Shown here: positions 1 through 10,027 of the stretch, in pieces
Position numbering within the stretch: the first letter of the stretch is position 1
Layout: each line of letters starts with the position of its first letter
Assembly (NCBI GenBank): GCA_022508205.1
Contig: JAFLVQ010000010.1
Location: forward strand, 1 to 32,109
DNA length: 32,109 bases
Source: Spirochaetales bacterium
GTDB lineage: Bacteria; Spirochaetota; GWE2-31-10
Direction: 5' to 3'
The notes under the pieces: model-generated
Database searches by the model: none
What the model was told of the DNA's origin: nothing
The model's input: the letters and a program-made list of their open reading frames with translations, nothing else
Program-made: the position numbers and the translations under genes

Positions 1-384
1 GAATTTGAAGATATTGATAATTACGGAATTATTCATCATCCGAAATTCTTCTATTATATGGAACGCAGCAGATGCAGTTTCTTCACAAAAAACGGGATTG
101 ATATTCAGCCGGGCAAAGCAAAATTCGGCCTGGTACTGAGAAATATTCAAATCGGCATAAAATCGCAAGTAATGATGTTTGATAATCTCGATGTGGAATT
201 GGAAACATCAAACATAAATAAGTACAGCTTTGATTTTGTTTATACATTTAAACGGGAAAATAAAGTCATTGCAACCGGACAAACCGAAATGGTGTACATT
301 GATTTAGTGACAAAGCGTTTAGTTGCGATTCCGGACGACCAATTGACATTACTGAAAACTATCGAGAAAGAAGCTAAAAAATGA
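1..384 (+). CDS. Acyl-CoA thioesterase, hotdog fold (YbgC/FadM-like), 5' truncated by window edge
   Basis: Frame is open from base 1 (EFEDIDNYGIIHHPKFFYYMERSRCSFF...), matching the hotdog thioesterase N-terminal pattern (D-x-x-G-x-x-H-x-x-x-F/Y-x-x-Y-x-E-x-x-R). The listed ATG at 58 is internal. Confidence 0.8.
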   Translation, partial: EFEDIDNYGIIHHPKFFYYMERSRCSFFTKNGIDIQPGKAKFGLVLRNIQIGIKSQVMMFDNLDVELETSNINKYSFDFVYTFKRENKVIATGQTEMVYIDLVTKRLVAIPDDQLTLLKTIEKEAKK

Positions 385-1040
385 CAGATATTTTTGACTT
401 CGAGCAAATTAATATCATTCTTGAGCAAGCATACAAAAAAAATAATGCTCCGTCGGTTACACTTATAAGTGCACTAAAAAAAACGCCATATCATATTCTT
501 ATTTCAACATTAATCAGTCTGCGGACAAAAGATCAAGTTACGCTTGAAGCTTCAATGCGGCTTTTTGAAAAGGCAGATTCAATAGAAAAACTGGCCGAGC
601 TTTCGGAAAACGAAATTGCGCAGTTAATTTATCCGTGCGGTTTTTACAAAACAAAGTCAATGAGAATGAAAGAAATCTGCAAAATTTTACTGGAGACAAA
701 CGAGGGAAAAATTCCGGATGAAATTGACGAACTGGTAAAACTTCCGGGAGTCGGACGAAAAACAGCCAATTTGGTAGTAATACTCGGTTTTAATAAACCC
801 GGAATCTGCGTAGATACACACGTTCACAGAATTTCAAACCGACTCGGTTGGGTAAAAACAAAAACTCCGGAAGAAACGGAAACGGCACTGCGAAAATTAC
901 TGCCGCTTCCCTACTGGCGCACAATAAATGATTATCTTGTAAGTTACGGGCAAACTGTCTGCACACCGATTTCTCCACACTGTTCTATATGTGAACTCAG
1001 ATGCGTTTGTCATAAAAACGGTGTAGAAAAAACACGGTAG
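381..1040 (+). CDS. nth: Endonuclease III (HhH-GPD DNA glycosylase/AP lyase with 4Fe-4S cluster)
   Basis: LPGVGRKTANLVV helix-hairpin-helix, VDTHVHRISNRLGW, and C-terminal C-x6-C-x2-C-x5-C cluster (CTPISPHCSICELRCVC). ATGA overlap with the upstream gene. Confidence 0.95.
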   Translation: MTDIFDFEQINIILEQAYKKNNAPSVTLISALKKTPYHILISTLISLRTKDQVTLEASMRLFEKADSIEKLAELSENEIAQLIYPCGFYKTKSMRMKEICKILLETNEGKIPDEIDELVKLPGVGRKTANLVVILGFNKPGICVDTHVHRISNRLGWVKTKTPEETETALRKLLPLPYWRTINDYLVSYGQTVCTPISPHCSICELRCVCHKNGVEKTR

Positions 1041-1055
1041 CCCGATGGACTACCG
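1035..1055 (-). terminator. Rho-independent terminator for the minus-strand PEGA gene
   Basis: Minus strand reads CGGTAG-T-CC-ATCG-GG-CTACCG then tgTTTTTTc, starting a few nt after the PEGA gene stop. It overlaps the 3' end of nth. Confidence 0.6.
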
Positions 1056-1060
1056 CACTG

Positions 1061-1666
1061 TTACTTCTTGAAACGGATGAAAATATCTTTATCATGATTT
1101 AAATTAATTTGTTCATGATAATCATGACGCCCCGGACTATTGACCATAACATCGTGCCATCCTTCTTCCAACTCAACTCTTGACGGCGTTCTGCCAATGA
1201 CTCTTTTGTCTATAATGACGTGACCCGGCACATCGCTCGTTATGGTAAGCGTATATCTGCGTTTGGGCGGCACTCTATGAGATTTATCATTAGGAAAGTT
1301 ATGGTGCGGCGGTTCGTTATACCTTTGGTGAGGACGATTAGGTTCTTCGTAAGACGGTGAAGACATTTTATTTTGTCCGTGAGCCGGCTTCGGCGGTGCC
1401 ATTTGTTCTAATCTTTTATTGATATTGCCGGAACCTCCGCGATAATTAAAAGACAGTAAATGATAATTATCTTTTCTAAGCTCGATTTTGTACATCTTCC
1501 CGTCGCGAAATCTGAATTCCAGCGGCGTCTGCCCGATTCGTGAACCATCGATATAAACCGTTGCTCCCGACGGATTGGAAGCAATGTTGGTTCTGACTAT
1601 TGCCTGCGAAAAAATCACAGATACAGAAAAACATAATAGTATCAATATTAATGCTCTTTTCTTCAT
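1061..1666 (-). CDS. Secreted PEGA-domain protein
   Basis: Signal peptide (MKKRALILILLCFSVSVIFSQA), two PEGA-type repeats (ASNPSGATVYIDGSRIGQTPLEFRFRDG and TSDVPGHVIIDKRVIGRTPSRVELEEGWH) and a proline-rich linker. Confidence 0.8.
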   Translation of the reverse strand: MKKRALILILLCFSVSVIFSQAIVRTNIASNPSGATVYIDGSRIGQTPLEFRFRDGKMYKIELRKDNYHLLSFNYRGGSGNINKRLEQMAPPKPAHGQNKMSSPSYEEPNRPHQRYNEPPHHNFPNDKSHRVPPKRRYTLTITSDVPGHVIIDKRVIGRTPSRVELEEGWHDVMVNSPGRHDYHEQINLNHDKDIFIRFKK

Positions 1667-1677
1667 TTAATACACTC

Positions 1678-2118
1678 CTAAGTATCGCTTTTTCTGATAT
1701 TAACGTTAATGCTGCAACCAGCTTCATACACAACCGCAAAAACACAATGACGATTGCTCGCCGAATCGACTTTTACCCACAAAGTTTCCAAATTCTTTGC
1801 TGGATCCAAATCACAGTATGCAGACTCATCGTTCGCAATGGAACTATTTAATTTATTTTCACATCTGTCCCAATTTGGTTCCGTGTTCTTTTTCCTCTCA
1901 TCAAAAGCTGCCTTTACATAAACGAGCTTAACCGACTTTATTCTTTCTCCCGAAATATTATGAATGGAAAGTTCATTTTCATATCCACTATCTTCCAGTA
2001 CCTCAATTTCGGGAACCAATCCGCAGGAATAATCCCCTACATTTTCGGCAGAAACCATAACGCAACCTGCAAGCGACAAAGCAAAAATAGGCAGCAGTAA
2101 CCATTTAAATAATTTCAT
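1678..2118 (-). CDS. Small Cys-containing lipoprotein, unknown function
   Basis: N-terminus MKLFKWLLLPIFALSLAGCVM with lipobox-like LAGC. Remainder not recognised. Confidence 0.7.
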   Translation of the reverse strand: MKLFKWLLLPIFALSLAGCVMVSAENVGDYSCGLVPEIEVLEDSGYENELSIHNISGERIKSVKLVYVKAAFDERKKNTEPNWDRCENKLNSSIANDESAYCDLDPAKNLETLWVKVDSASNRHCVFAVVYEAGCSINVNIRKSDT

Positions 2119-2223
2119 AAATCAAATTCTCCTATATGTTATTGATTATTTTTTCAGAAAACCATTAATAAATTTATCGTAAAATTGCAAGCAAAGTTCT
2201 TATGGAATTTACAGATTAGTACT

Positions 2224-3831
2224 TCAGAATTCCTTACTCAACTCTTCCAAAAATTCGGCTTTGGTCTTTTCCGACTTACCGATATACGCTTTATTGGAAT
2301 TGCCAATATCCTGACTTAATCCAAGAATTTTCACAACCTTTTCGCTGCTGTCGATTCTCGATCTTAAAATCGAACGAATTTCATCGTCATACCCGGATAC
2401 TTTAAGAATGTCGATGGCAGATTGAACCGGCGTTCGTACATTGGATGAATCGGAAATATTTACCGCAGTAAACGATTTTACTGCAGTCGTAATTTTCATT
2501 TTTTCCTTTAGAATATTGTTTTTCAGTTCATTTTCTTTTGATGAAGAGAAAAACATTCCGAACAATTTAGCAAAGAATCCGGCATTTTCCTTTTGAGTTT
2601 TTACAAACTCAAACAGCAGTTCATCAACTTTTACTTGTTCCATCGATTTTACCAGCTTTTCCACCGGACCGTAGTACGTTTTTATCAACGGATCTTTTAA
2701 ATCAATATCAAGTATCGACAAAATCATTTTCAATCCCTCAAAATCCCGTTGTTCTATAATTGTGTCGAAAATTTCGGTTCTTTTCCTTTTATAAAGAATA
2801 TATACATTATTATAATTCTCATATTTATTCTTAACTTCAACCGAAATTTCCGGACTTATCATGGCTTTGATTTTACTTCTGAGAAAGTTCATTTTTTTCT
2901 CATTCATCGAAAACGAACTTGCCGCATTTTCCGTAATTTTGATATTCTGCAAATCCGAAATGTCAATATGGTAAGAATCGCCTTCAAAAGTACCGTAAAA
3001 TTTTTTATCGACGGCGGCTTTGGTCATTTGGAAAATCTGGAATTCATTTTTATTCAATAGAAATTTATCAACATCTTCTTTTGTTATTTCATTTTTACCG
3101 GCAGTACCCAAATCCAAAAGCAAGCGCTGGCGCAAATCCATAAGTTTTGGAATTGTTTTTTCTTTCATGTAACATTTGCCTGTTTCAAGAACGAGTTCCA
3201 ATTCTTCGCGCTTTTTTTCACGCACTTCTTTATCTTTGGCAACTTCGCTGAATGCTTTATCTACAAGTCCCTGCAAATATGTACGCCAATTTTGAACATA
3301 GCGAGTCAGCATTTCATTTGTCGAAATATTTATCTTATTATAAACAAACGGATGCTGCTTTGTCGTGCCCGCATCTATTATCTTCATAATAGTATCACTG
3401 TCCAATTTTGCATTCTTTTTTACGAATTCCGAAACTTTCGCATAATTGTCACGATCTATTTCTTCCGTATATTTTTCCAATATGGCACGTGTTACGGATA
3501 TTTCAAAATTGTCCGCATTCGACATATTTTCGTTTTCTTCTTCTTTCTTTTTGCGCGCTTCCACAATACGCATACATCCGCGTAGACTGCCTTCTTTCAA
3601 AAGAAATACATAATTGAAATGCAGCTTGTTGAAATCTTTTATTCTGATTTTGCAGTCACAAAACTGCATCAAAGGATCTATCACTTTTTGAAAAATTTCA
3701 CCGTGCAAAGAACTTAAATCATTAACCGAAAAAATATAATCCGTAGAAAATTGCCCTGTTTTTAACAGACAACTTCTGAAAACATGTGCCATAAGATCAG
3801 AACCATAAAAAAGATCTTCCAATTTTAACAT
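2224..3831 (-). CDS. 535-aa hypothetical protein, no recognised domain
   Basis: Long uninterrupted ORF, charged and largely helical-looking, no signal peptide. The overlapping + ORFs are short and low-complexity. Confidence 0.75.
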   Translation of the reverse strand: MLKLEDLFYGSDLMAHVFRSCLLKTGQFSTDYIFSVNDLSSLHGEIFQKVIDPLMQFCDCKIRIKDFNKLHFNYVFLLKEGSLRGCMRIVEARKKKEEENENMSNADNFEISVTRAILEKYTEEIDRDNYAKVSEFVKKNAKLDSDTIMKIIDAGTTKQHPFVYNKINISTNEMLTRYVQNWRTYLQGLVDKAFSEVAKDKEVREKKREELELVLETGKCYMKEKTIPKLMDLRQRLLLDLGTAGKNEITKEDVDKFLLNKNEFQIFQMTKAAVDKKFYGTFEGDSYHIDISDLQNIKITENAASSFSMNEKKMNFLRSKIKAMISPEISVEVKNKYENYNNVYILYKRKRTEIFDTIIEQRDFEGLKMILSILDIDLKDPLIKTYYGPVEKLVKSMEQVKVDELLFEFVKTQKENAGFFAKLFGMFFSSSKENELKNNILKEKMKITTAVKSFTAVNISDSSNVRTPVQSAIDILKVSGYDDEIRSILRSRIDSSEKVVKILGLSQDIGNSNKAYIGKSEKTKAEFLEELSKEF

Positions 3832-4072
3832 TTACAACTCCTCTCCAGTAAAGCTAACTACTCATAAATTTATCGTTTGCAGTAATTATAAAATTGAATA
3901 AGTTTGCTTTTTATGCATGTTCACACCGATTTCGTAAAAAAAGCGCATTGATTTTTTAGAAAAACGCACTACTTGCCAGTAATATAAAAAACTTGTACAG
4001 TACCGCAATTTTTTTTCCGATTATTTTTTATAATAACTGTCTCAGATTAATATCCCGATTTAGGAAGTTTGT

Positions 4073-7000
4073 ATGAAAAAGTACATAATTTTATCTTTTT
4101 TGTTTTCATTTACGGCGCTAAACGCAAAAATTAATTTTTACGACAAGGACATAAATAAAATCAGGAATGATTTATCATCAAAAACAACAATACAGAAATT
4201 GTTGCTGTTGGACAGTTATATAAGCAGCAGTCCGGAACTTGCGGATTTGTATTTGTACAAAGCACAGCTTGAATTTTCAATGAAAGACTTCATCGGAGTG
4301 GAAAAAACACTCGTCGCCCGTTTGGAAGATAATTTTTTTACCGAAAGTCAATGGAAAGAAGCCGTGTTTCTGCTCGGAATGAGTTTTTACCATGAAAAAA
4401 AAATGCAGGACGCTCAAAAAACGTTTGAAAAAATAGCAGAAAAATATCCCGATGACTTTGCGGCTTCTTTTTTCCTGAATCTGATTTCGCAGTCATCACA
4501 AACCGTTACGGTACAAAATGCAGTAGCGGAAATAGATACAGAATATATAAATTCGCTTAATCGCGATTACAGTACGGAAAATCAAGAAGAAATGGGAAAT
4601 TATTTGTATCTTCTGTACAGGAAAAATATATCGATAATCAAGAACAACCTTTTCGATTATATTCAAGAAGGCGCAATAAAAATAAATTCCACAGATAATA
4701 TACAAATCTTGGAAAATTTTCCGATTGCTTATGATTCAAAACATTTCAAAGTTACTTCGGTCAAAGCGTTGTTAATCAATCCGGACGGAACAATTTCAAA
4801 ATTCGACAGCAGCCAAATCGAAATTCAGACCACATCAAGCAATGACAAAAAAAATATTCTGATTAAAAGTTACGATTTAAAAAAGGGAGCAATTCTATGC
4901 TACAAAGCAGCATTCAGAGGAATAGAAAATAAAAAGGAAGAACTTCCCAAAGTCAGCGATATTTTTTATGTCGCATCGGGAATTCAGACATACAAAAAGA
5001 ATTACACGGTAAGTTTCCCGTCAGAATTGGGATTTTATCTGATTCCCGACGGAGTAAACGATTTTCTCCCTGAGGAAACAGTTGATAACGGAACAACAAC
5101 TTTTTCGTATACATGCACAAATCCCGAAATTTTGCAGCTTTCACAACTTGAAAATATTTGCATATTCGATATTTCCCCCAAAATTATTCTTACATCTTAT
5201 ACCGATTGGAATGATTTCGGGAAATGGTTCGCACCGAAATACAACGCTGCAGCAAAACAGACGCTGCAGCGCAACAGTCCGATATTATCGAATTTACCCG
5301 ACAGCAAACTCGAAAAATTAAAAGAGATTTACCGCTATCTGCAAAAGAATATTTCCACATCGGAAGAAAGTGTTTTTCTGCCGCATCAATCCCCCGCCGA
5401 AACATTGAAAAACAGCCGCGGGACAATTGCCGATAAAAACGCCCTTCTTGCCTGTGCATTGGAGAACGTCGGAATCAAATCATATCCGCTGCTTATTTCC
5501 AGTGTAAATAACGGACAAATATCCGCCGATATACCGGCTCCGTGCGCTTTTAATCACATAATTACGTATGTTCCGGCACAAGAAGGAATTGCAAAAGATT
5601 TATATCTCGATTCAAACACAAAATTTACCGCATACGACAATCTTACACTGCAGCTTCAGTCCGTAAATGCTCTGATCATAGAGGACAGCGGCAAAACCGA
5701 ATTTGTTTCTACTCCGGTAATCGAAGCAAAATTGAACAGCATGACGGAAGATTATAAGGTAATTATCGACGACATAGGAAATGCAAAAGTCACTCTTACC
5801 CAGGAAATCACCGGTAGTTTTGCGGAATATTTCAGAACACAGCTCACGGAAAAAGATGCCGAATCGGAAGCCTCAAAAAAAGAATACTTCTACAGGATTC
5901 AAAAAGATATTTTCCCTAATTTGAAACAAGATCAGATGATTTTAAAAGAGGATAATCCGTATTCGGGAAATTTTTATCTGACAGTCGACACAACGGCAGA
6001 CAATGTTACCGAACTGCTGCTCGACGGCAGACAGATATTGCATTTCCAACTGGGAGACTTAGGCGAATGGTTTTCCCTGCCGCCCGAAACTCAATATGAT
6101 TACAGAAAAGATTTTGCTTTTTCATTCAAAAAAAAGATGGAATGCCGATTCCCCGAAAACTACCGAATCACGGAACACAATCTGCAAAATATTTTTAAGG
6201 AAAATAACTATTTCCTGTTTAAATTCACTGCCGAAAAAATTGCGGACAATCATTTTATCCTTGACTCGGAATTGCAGCTTCGCGATGTCATCATTTCGGC
6301 TGACGAAATCCCGTATCTGAATCAGTACATAGGGCTTCTTTTGCAGTCTCTCCAATTTAAAATTGCAATGGAAAATCCCGATATGGATTACGAACATTTT
6401 TTCGATCCACTGATTAAGAAGTACAATCAAGCCGATATTTACAAAAATTATCTGAGCCGTCTCTTTGCTTTGAAAAAATTCGACAAAGCCGAAACAGTTG
6501 CGCTTGAAGCTAAAATACATTTTCCCGAAGACAGCTATTTTTCGCTTGTGCTGGCTATGGTTGATTACGAACTTAAAAAATTCGATAACTGCCGCGAAGA
6601 GCTGCTTTGCCTTTTGGAAAAAACGCCTGACGATGTGATTGTTTACGAGTATCTGGCGCAGCTTTACCGTCAAACCGACGATGACGAAAATTATCTTACT
6701 CTGCTGCTTAAAGCACACGAAAAATTCCCGAAGGAAATCAGCTTTGTCAACAGTTTAGTCGAGTACTACAGAAAAAACGACAATATTGACACTGCGGTCA
6801 GCCTGCTGAAAGACGCACTTAAAAATGACGAAAGCAACAGTAATATTTACGCTGATTTGGGCTATCTTTATTCTGTTATAAAAGATTTTGAAAATGCCAA
6901 ATTTTATTTGGAAGAAGCTGTCAAACTTAATGAAGACAACAGTTATGCATTGAATAATCTCGCGTGGCTGTATTGCGAAAATCATATTCAATCGGAAAAT

Positions 7001-7264
7001 GCAGTAGCTTTTGCGCAAAAGGCCTGCGAATTGGAGCCTGACAACGACAATTTCCTTGATACACTGGCAGAAGCATATTATCAAGCTCGTCAATACGAAA
7101 AAGCTGTGGAAACAATAAAAAAAGCAATTGATATAAATCCAAATTACGACTATCTGTACCAGCAGCTGAAAAAATTTGAAGAAACAGTAAAAAATCAACA
7201 GTCGGCAAATGAACCGACAGACAAGGAAAATGCTTCGGAAAGAGGGTCAAGTGACGGAGAATAA
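4073..7264 (+). CDS. DUF3857 / transglutaminase-like domain protein with C-terminal TPR repeats, exported
   Basis: Signal peptide (MKKYIILSFLFSFTALNAKI); transglutaminase-like segment (LPHQSPAETLKNSRGTIADKNALLACALENVGIKSYPLLIS); TPR-like repeats (NIYADLGYLYSVIKDFENAKFYLEEAVKLNEDNSYALNNLAWLY). Confidence 0.85.
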   Translation: MKKYIILSFLFSFTALNAKINFYDKDINKIRNDLSSKTTIQKLLLLDSYISSSPELADLYLYKAQLEFSMKDFIGVEKTLVARLEDNFFTESQWKEAVFLLGMSFYHEKKMQDAQKTFEKIAEKYPDDFAASFFLNLISQSSQTVTVQNAVAEIDTEYINSLNRDYSTENQEEMGNYLYLLYRKNISIIKNNLFDYIQEGAIKINSTDNIQILENFPIAYDSKHFKVTSVKALLINPDGTISKFDSSQIEIQTTSSNDKKNILIKSYDLKKGAILCYKAAFRGIENKKEELPKVSDIFYVASGIQTYKKNYTVSFPSELGFYLIPDGVNDFLPEETVDNGTTTFSYTCTNPEILQLSQLENICIFDISPKIILTSYTDWNDFGKWFAPKYNAAAKQTLQRNSPILSNLPDSKLEKLKEIYRYLQKNISTSEESVFLPHQSPAETLKNSRGTIADKNALLACALENVGIKSYPLLISSVNNGQISADIPAPCAFNHIITYVPAQEGIAKDLYLDSNTKFTAYDNLTLQLQSVNALIIEDSGKTEFVSTPVIEAKLNSMTEDYKVIIDDIGNAKVTLTQEITGSFAEYFRTQLTEKDAESEASKKEYFYRIQKDIFPNLKQDQMILKEDNPYSGNFYLTVDTTADNVTELLLDGRQILHFQLGDLGEWFSLPPETQYDYRKDFAFSFKKKMECRFPENYRITEHNLQNIFKENNYFLFKFTAEKIADNHFILDSELQLRDVIISADEIPYLNQYIGLLLQSLQFKIAMENPDMDYEHFFDPLIKKYNQADIYKNYLSRLFALKKFDKAETVALEAKIHFPEDSYFSLVLAMVDYELKKFDNCREELLCLLEKTPDDVIVYEYLAQLYRQTDDDENYLTLLLKAHEKFPKEISFVNSLVEYYRKNDNIDTAVSLLKDALKNDESNSNIYADLGYLYSVIKDFENAKFYLEEAVKLNEDNSYALNNLAWLYCENHIQSENAVAFAQKACELEPDNDNFLDTLAEAYYQARQYEKAVETIKKAIDINPNYDYLYQQLKKFEETVKNQQSANEPTDKENASERGSSDGE

Positions 7265-8894
7265 GAAGAAATTTTACATTGCAACGCTGATAGTTGCCGT
7301 TTCAAATCTTCTTTCGCGCATTTTGGGACTGCTGCGCTCTACAATACTTGCCGCAATCTACGGAGCAACAGAAAATAACGGCATTGCAGACTGTTACAAT
7401 GCAAGTTTTGTACTGCCCGATATTATCTACAATCTTACTGTATTCGGAATAATCTCAATAGTTCTTGTGCCGTTTTTTTCGGGAATTATCAGCACCGGCG
7501 ACGACTTGGCAAATACGAATGAAGACCTCGATAAAAATTGCTGTGCAATACTCAAGTTCTTTGTTGTTCTGGTTGCAGCAATCTGTGCACTGATGTGGTT
7601 CTTTGCTCCGGTTATAGTAGAAAATTTCCTTGTGAAAGGCTTTGCCGGCGATTCATATAAAATCGAAACAACAATACGACTGACGCGCATTATGCTGCTT
7701 CAGCCTATCTTTGTTACATTAGCGGGAATTCTCGGTGCATATATGAATGCAAGGGAACGTTATACAAGTTATTCAATCGCAATGCTTTTCTATAATATAG
7801 GCATAATCGCCGGTATTCTGATTCTGCACAGCCGGTTCGGAATCGACGCAGCAGCTTGGGGCACGGTATTCGGTAGTTTTCTTTGGTTTGCCATTCAGCT
7901 GGTCGGTTCAATGTATGCGAAGTTCCATTACAGCTTTTGCTTCCCGAAATTCGACAAAGAATTTTTCAGTCTGATATTTCTTGCCGTTCCGCGCATAATA
8001 GCACTCGGCAGCGAGCAATTTGTAAAATTTTTCATAACCGTATACGCTTCGTTTTTGTGTGCCGGAGCACTCACAATTTACAGTTACGCCGAAAATTTCA
8101 GTATGGTACCATACGGAATGATTGCAGTAAGCATTTCGACAACGGCATTTCCGATATTCAGCAAAAATTTCGCACTCTCAGAATACGACAAAATGCTCGA
8201 ATCGCTGTTTGACAAACTTAAAATACTGCTTTTTTTGCTGCTGCCGATTTGTTCACTGATGATAATTCTGCGGTTTGAAATGATTGATATTTTGCTTGGC
8301 TATAAAAGTTTTACCCGACAGGACACCATTCTGACATGCAGTACATTTTTTTCTTATATGATGGGAATTCCGTTTTACAGTGTGACGATTATCGTTGCAA
8401 AATATTTTTATGCCCAAAAGAAAACGTTTATGCCGATGTTTATTTCGCTTTTAATGTGTGCGGCAACTATTTTGTTGTCTTACATACTAATGAAAATTCT
8501 GCCGGAAAACTTGAAAATTTCGGGACTTGCTTTCGGACGAACAGCAGGCTACGCAGTACAAATGATTTTGCTTTTAATCATGGTGTTTTGCGCAAAAGAT
8601 ATTAAATATACGATTTTCCCAAAAGCCGAAATATTTGAAATAGTCAAAATAGTTATGATGAACTTTGTTTTTACGGTAGTGTTGTTTTTTATTCACTATC
8701 GAGTTGCATCTTTTATCAAGGAACATAGCTTGCTTTACAGTAAATTTCAGTACTTGTTATCCGGATGTATTACCGGTTTCTGTGCAATAATATGTTATTT
8801 TTTGCTTGGAATTGTATTTAAACTTCCATATTTTAATGTAATAATATCAAGATTCGGAAAAAAACAATCATCTACATTACGGAGTCGCAAATGA
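7251..8894 (+). CDS. murJ: MurJ/MviN lipid II flippase
   Basis: Polytopic membrane protein starting VTENKKKFYIATLIVAVSNLLSRILGLLRSTILAAIYG, typical of MviN. In-frame GTG at 7251 preceded by agaggg is a better start than 7209; it gives a 14-nt overlap with the upstream gene. Confidence 0.9.
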   Translation: MTENKKKFYIATLIVAVSNLLSRILGLLRSTILAAIYGATENNGIADCYNASFVLPDIIYNLTVFGIISIVLVPFFSGIISTGDDLANTNEDLDKNCCAILKFFVVLVAAICALMWFFAPVIVENFLVKGFAGDSYKIETTIRLTRIMLLQPIFVTLAGILGAYMNARERYTSYSIAMLFYNIGIIAGILILHSRFGIDAAAWGTVFGSFLWFAIQLVGSMYAKFHYSFCFPKFDKEFFSLIFLAVPRIIALGSEQFVKFFITVYASFLCAGALTIYSYAENFSMVPYGMIAVSISTTAFPIFSKNFALSEYDKMLESLFDKLKILLFLLLPICSLMIILRFEMIDILLGYKSFTRQDTILTCSTFFSYMMGIPFYSVTIIVAKYFYAQKKTFMPMFISLLMCAATILLSYILMKILPENLKISGLAFGRTAGYAVQMILLLIMVFCAKDIKYTIFPKAEIFEIVKIVMMNFVFTVVLFFIHYRVASFIKEHSLLYSKFQYLLSGCITGFCAIICYFLLGIVFKLPYFNVIISRFGKKQSSTLRSRK

Positions 8895-9568
8895 AATTTA
8901 TTATCCCTTTTCTTCTCATACCGCTTATTTGTTTTGCCCAGTCTGAAGAAGAACAGAAACTTTCATTCAAAGTAACGGAAGTAAAAGGCGAAGTATTCCG
9001 CAGCGATGAAAATGGATGGACTGCGGTAAAAAACGGCGATGTTCTGTCCGACAATACCGAAATTTTAACCGGACTTCATGCCAGTTTGTCGCTTGATTTA
9101 ACGGAATCATCATACATTACAATAAGTCAGCTCAGCGATGTCATTCTGCAAAACACAAGAATAAAAAAATACACACTGACTACGGAAATTTACATTGTAA
9201 GCGGAATGATTATCACAAATTCCGAAAACATGCAGGATTTGGACAATGAAATCTCAGTAGTATTTATCAACGGAAAAGCCGTATTGAAAAATGCTGCCGG
9301 ACAAATTTACATGCGCAAAGGATACGGAGTTACCATACTTTCGGACAGAGGCGATACTGAAATCGAGCAAAATATTTTAGGAAAAAATATAAAGCGCAAG
9401 ATTTATCCAGGCGACCGCTGCGTTCTGAAAACAAATGGGCAGCTTGCGGAAAACAGCGAACTTATTAAAACGGAAATGTTCATGTCGAAATCGGTAAACG
9501 ATTCTTCGGCAAAAGATTTTTTCTCTCATGCAAAATCAAAAAATAGTTATTCGCGCAAAACACGCTGA
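8891..9568 (+). CDS. FecR-domain secreted protein
   Basis: Signal peptide (MKFIIPFLLIPLICFAQ) and FecR-like segment (VTEVKGEVFRSDENGWTAVKNGDVLSDNTEILTGLHASLSLDL). ATGA overlap with murJ. Confidence 0.75.
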   Translation: MKFIIPFLLIPLICFAQSEEEQKLSFKVTEVKGEVFRSDENGWTAVKNGDVLSDNTEILTGLHASLSLDLTESSYITISQLSDVILQNTRIKKYTLTTEIYIVSGMIITNSENMQDLDNEISVVFINGKAVLKNAAGQIYMRKGYGVTILSDRGDTEIEQNILGKNIKRKIYPGDRCVLKTNGQLAENSELIKTEMFMSKSVNDSSAKDFFSHAKSKNSYSRKTR

Positions 9569-9589
9569 ATGCATCGATTTTGCACAAAC

Positions 9590-9618
9590 TTGCAAAAAAA
9601 GCATTTTTATTATATAGA
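9590..9618 (+). promoter_or_regulatory. Candidate sigma70-type promoter upstream of rsfS
   Basis: TTGCAA (9590-9595), 17-nt spacer, TATAGA (9613-9618). Visual match only, in AT-rich DNA. Confidence 0.35.
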
Positions 9619-9651
9619 AAAACCTGATTTTCTGAAAAATTGGGGAGAAGA

Positions 9652-9999
9652 ATGGAACAAATCGATTTAATCAACAATCTCGCGCAGCTTATACGAGAAA
9701 AACAAGGCGAGCATCTTACTATTATCGATATATCGGAAATTACAGCAGCAACTCACTATTCCGTAATTCTTACGGTTAATTCAAAAGTTCATGCCGAAAG
9801 TATCACAAAAAGTATAATCGATTACCTAATGGCAAACGGGTACAAAGAATACTTGATGTCCAAAAATATTTCTACCAATAATCCTTGGATTTTAATTGAC
9901 GCTTCTGATATTATTATTCATATTTTTGAAAAAGAAACGAGGTATTTTTACAATTTAGAAAAATTATATACAAGAGGTAAAATTATTATTTCAGAATAA
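9652..9999 (+). CDS. rsfS: Ribosome silencing factor RsfS
   Basis: RsfS/DUF143 size and layout (ITAATHYSVILTVNSKVHAESITKSIIDYL ... NPWILIDASDIIIHIFEKETRYFYNLEKLY). ATG at 9652 follows GGGGAG; the listed start at 9640 is TTG. Confidence 0.88.
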   Translation: MEQIDLINNLAQLIREKQGEHLTIIDISEITAATHYSVILTVNSKVHAESITKSIIDYLMANGYKEYLMSKNISTNNPWILIDASDIIIHIFEKETRYFYNLEKLYTRGKIIISE

Positions 10000-10027
10000 G
10001 ATTTTTCCGATTGATTAAGGAAATGCT

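Noticed and set aside
6122-6718. 198-aa minus ORF inside the TPR protein gene, plus 6755..7198 and 6927..7250
   Set aside because: Antisense to clear TPR coding sequence; low-complexity F/I/V-rich products without motifs.
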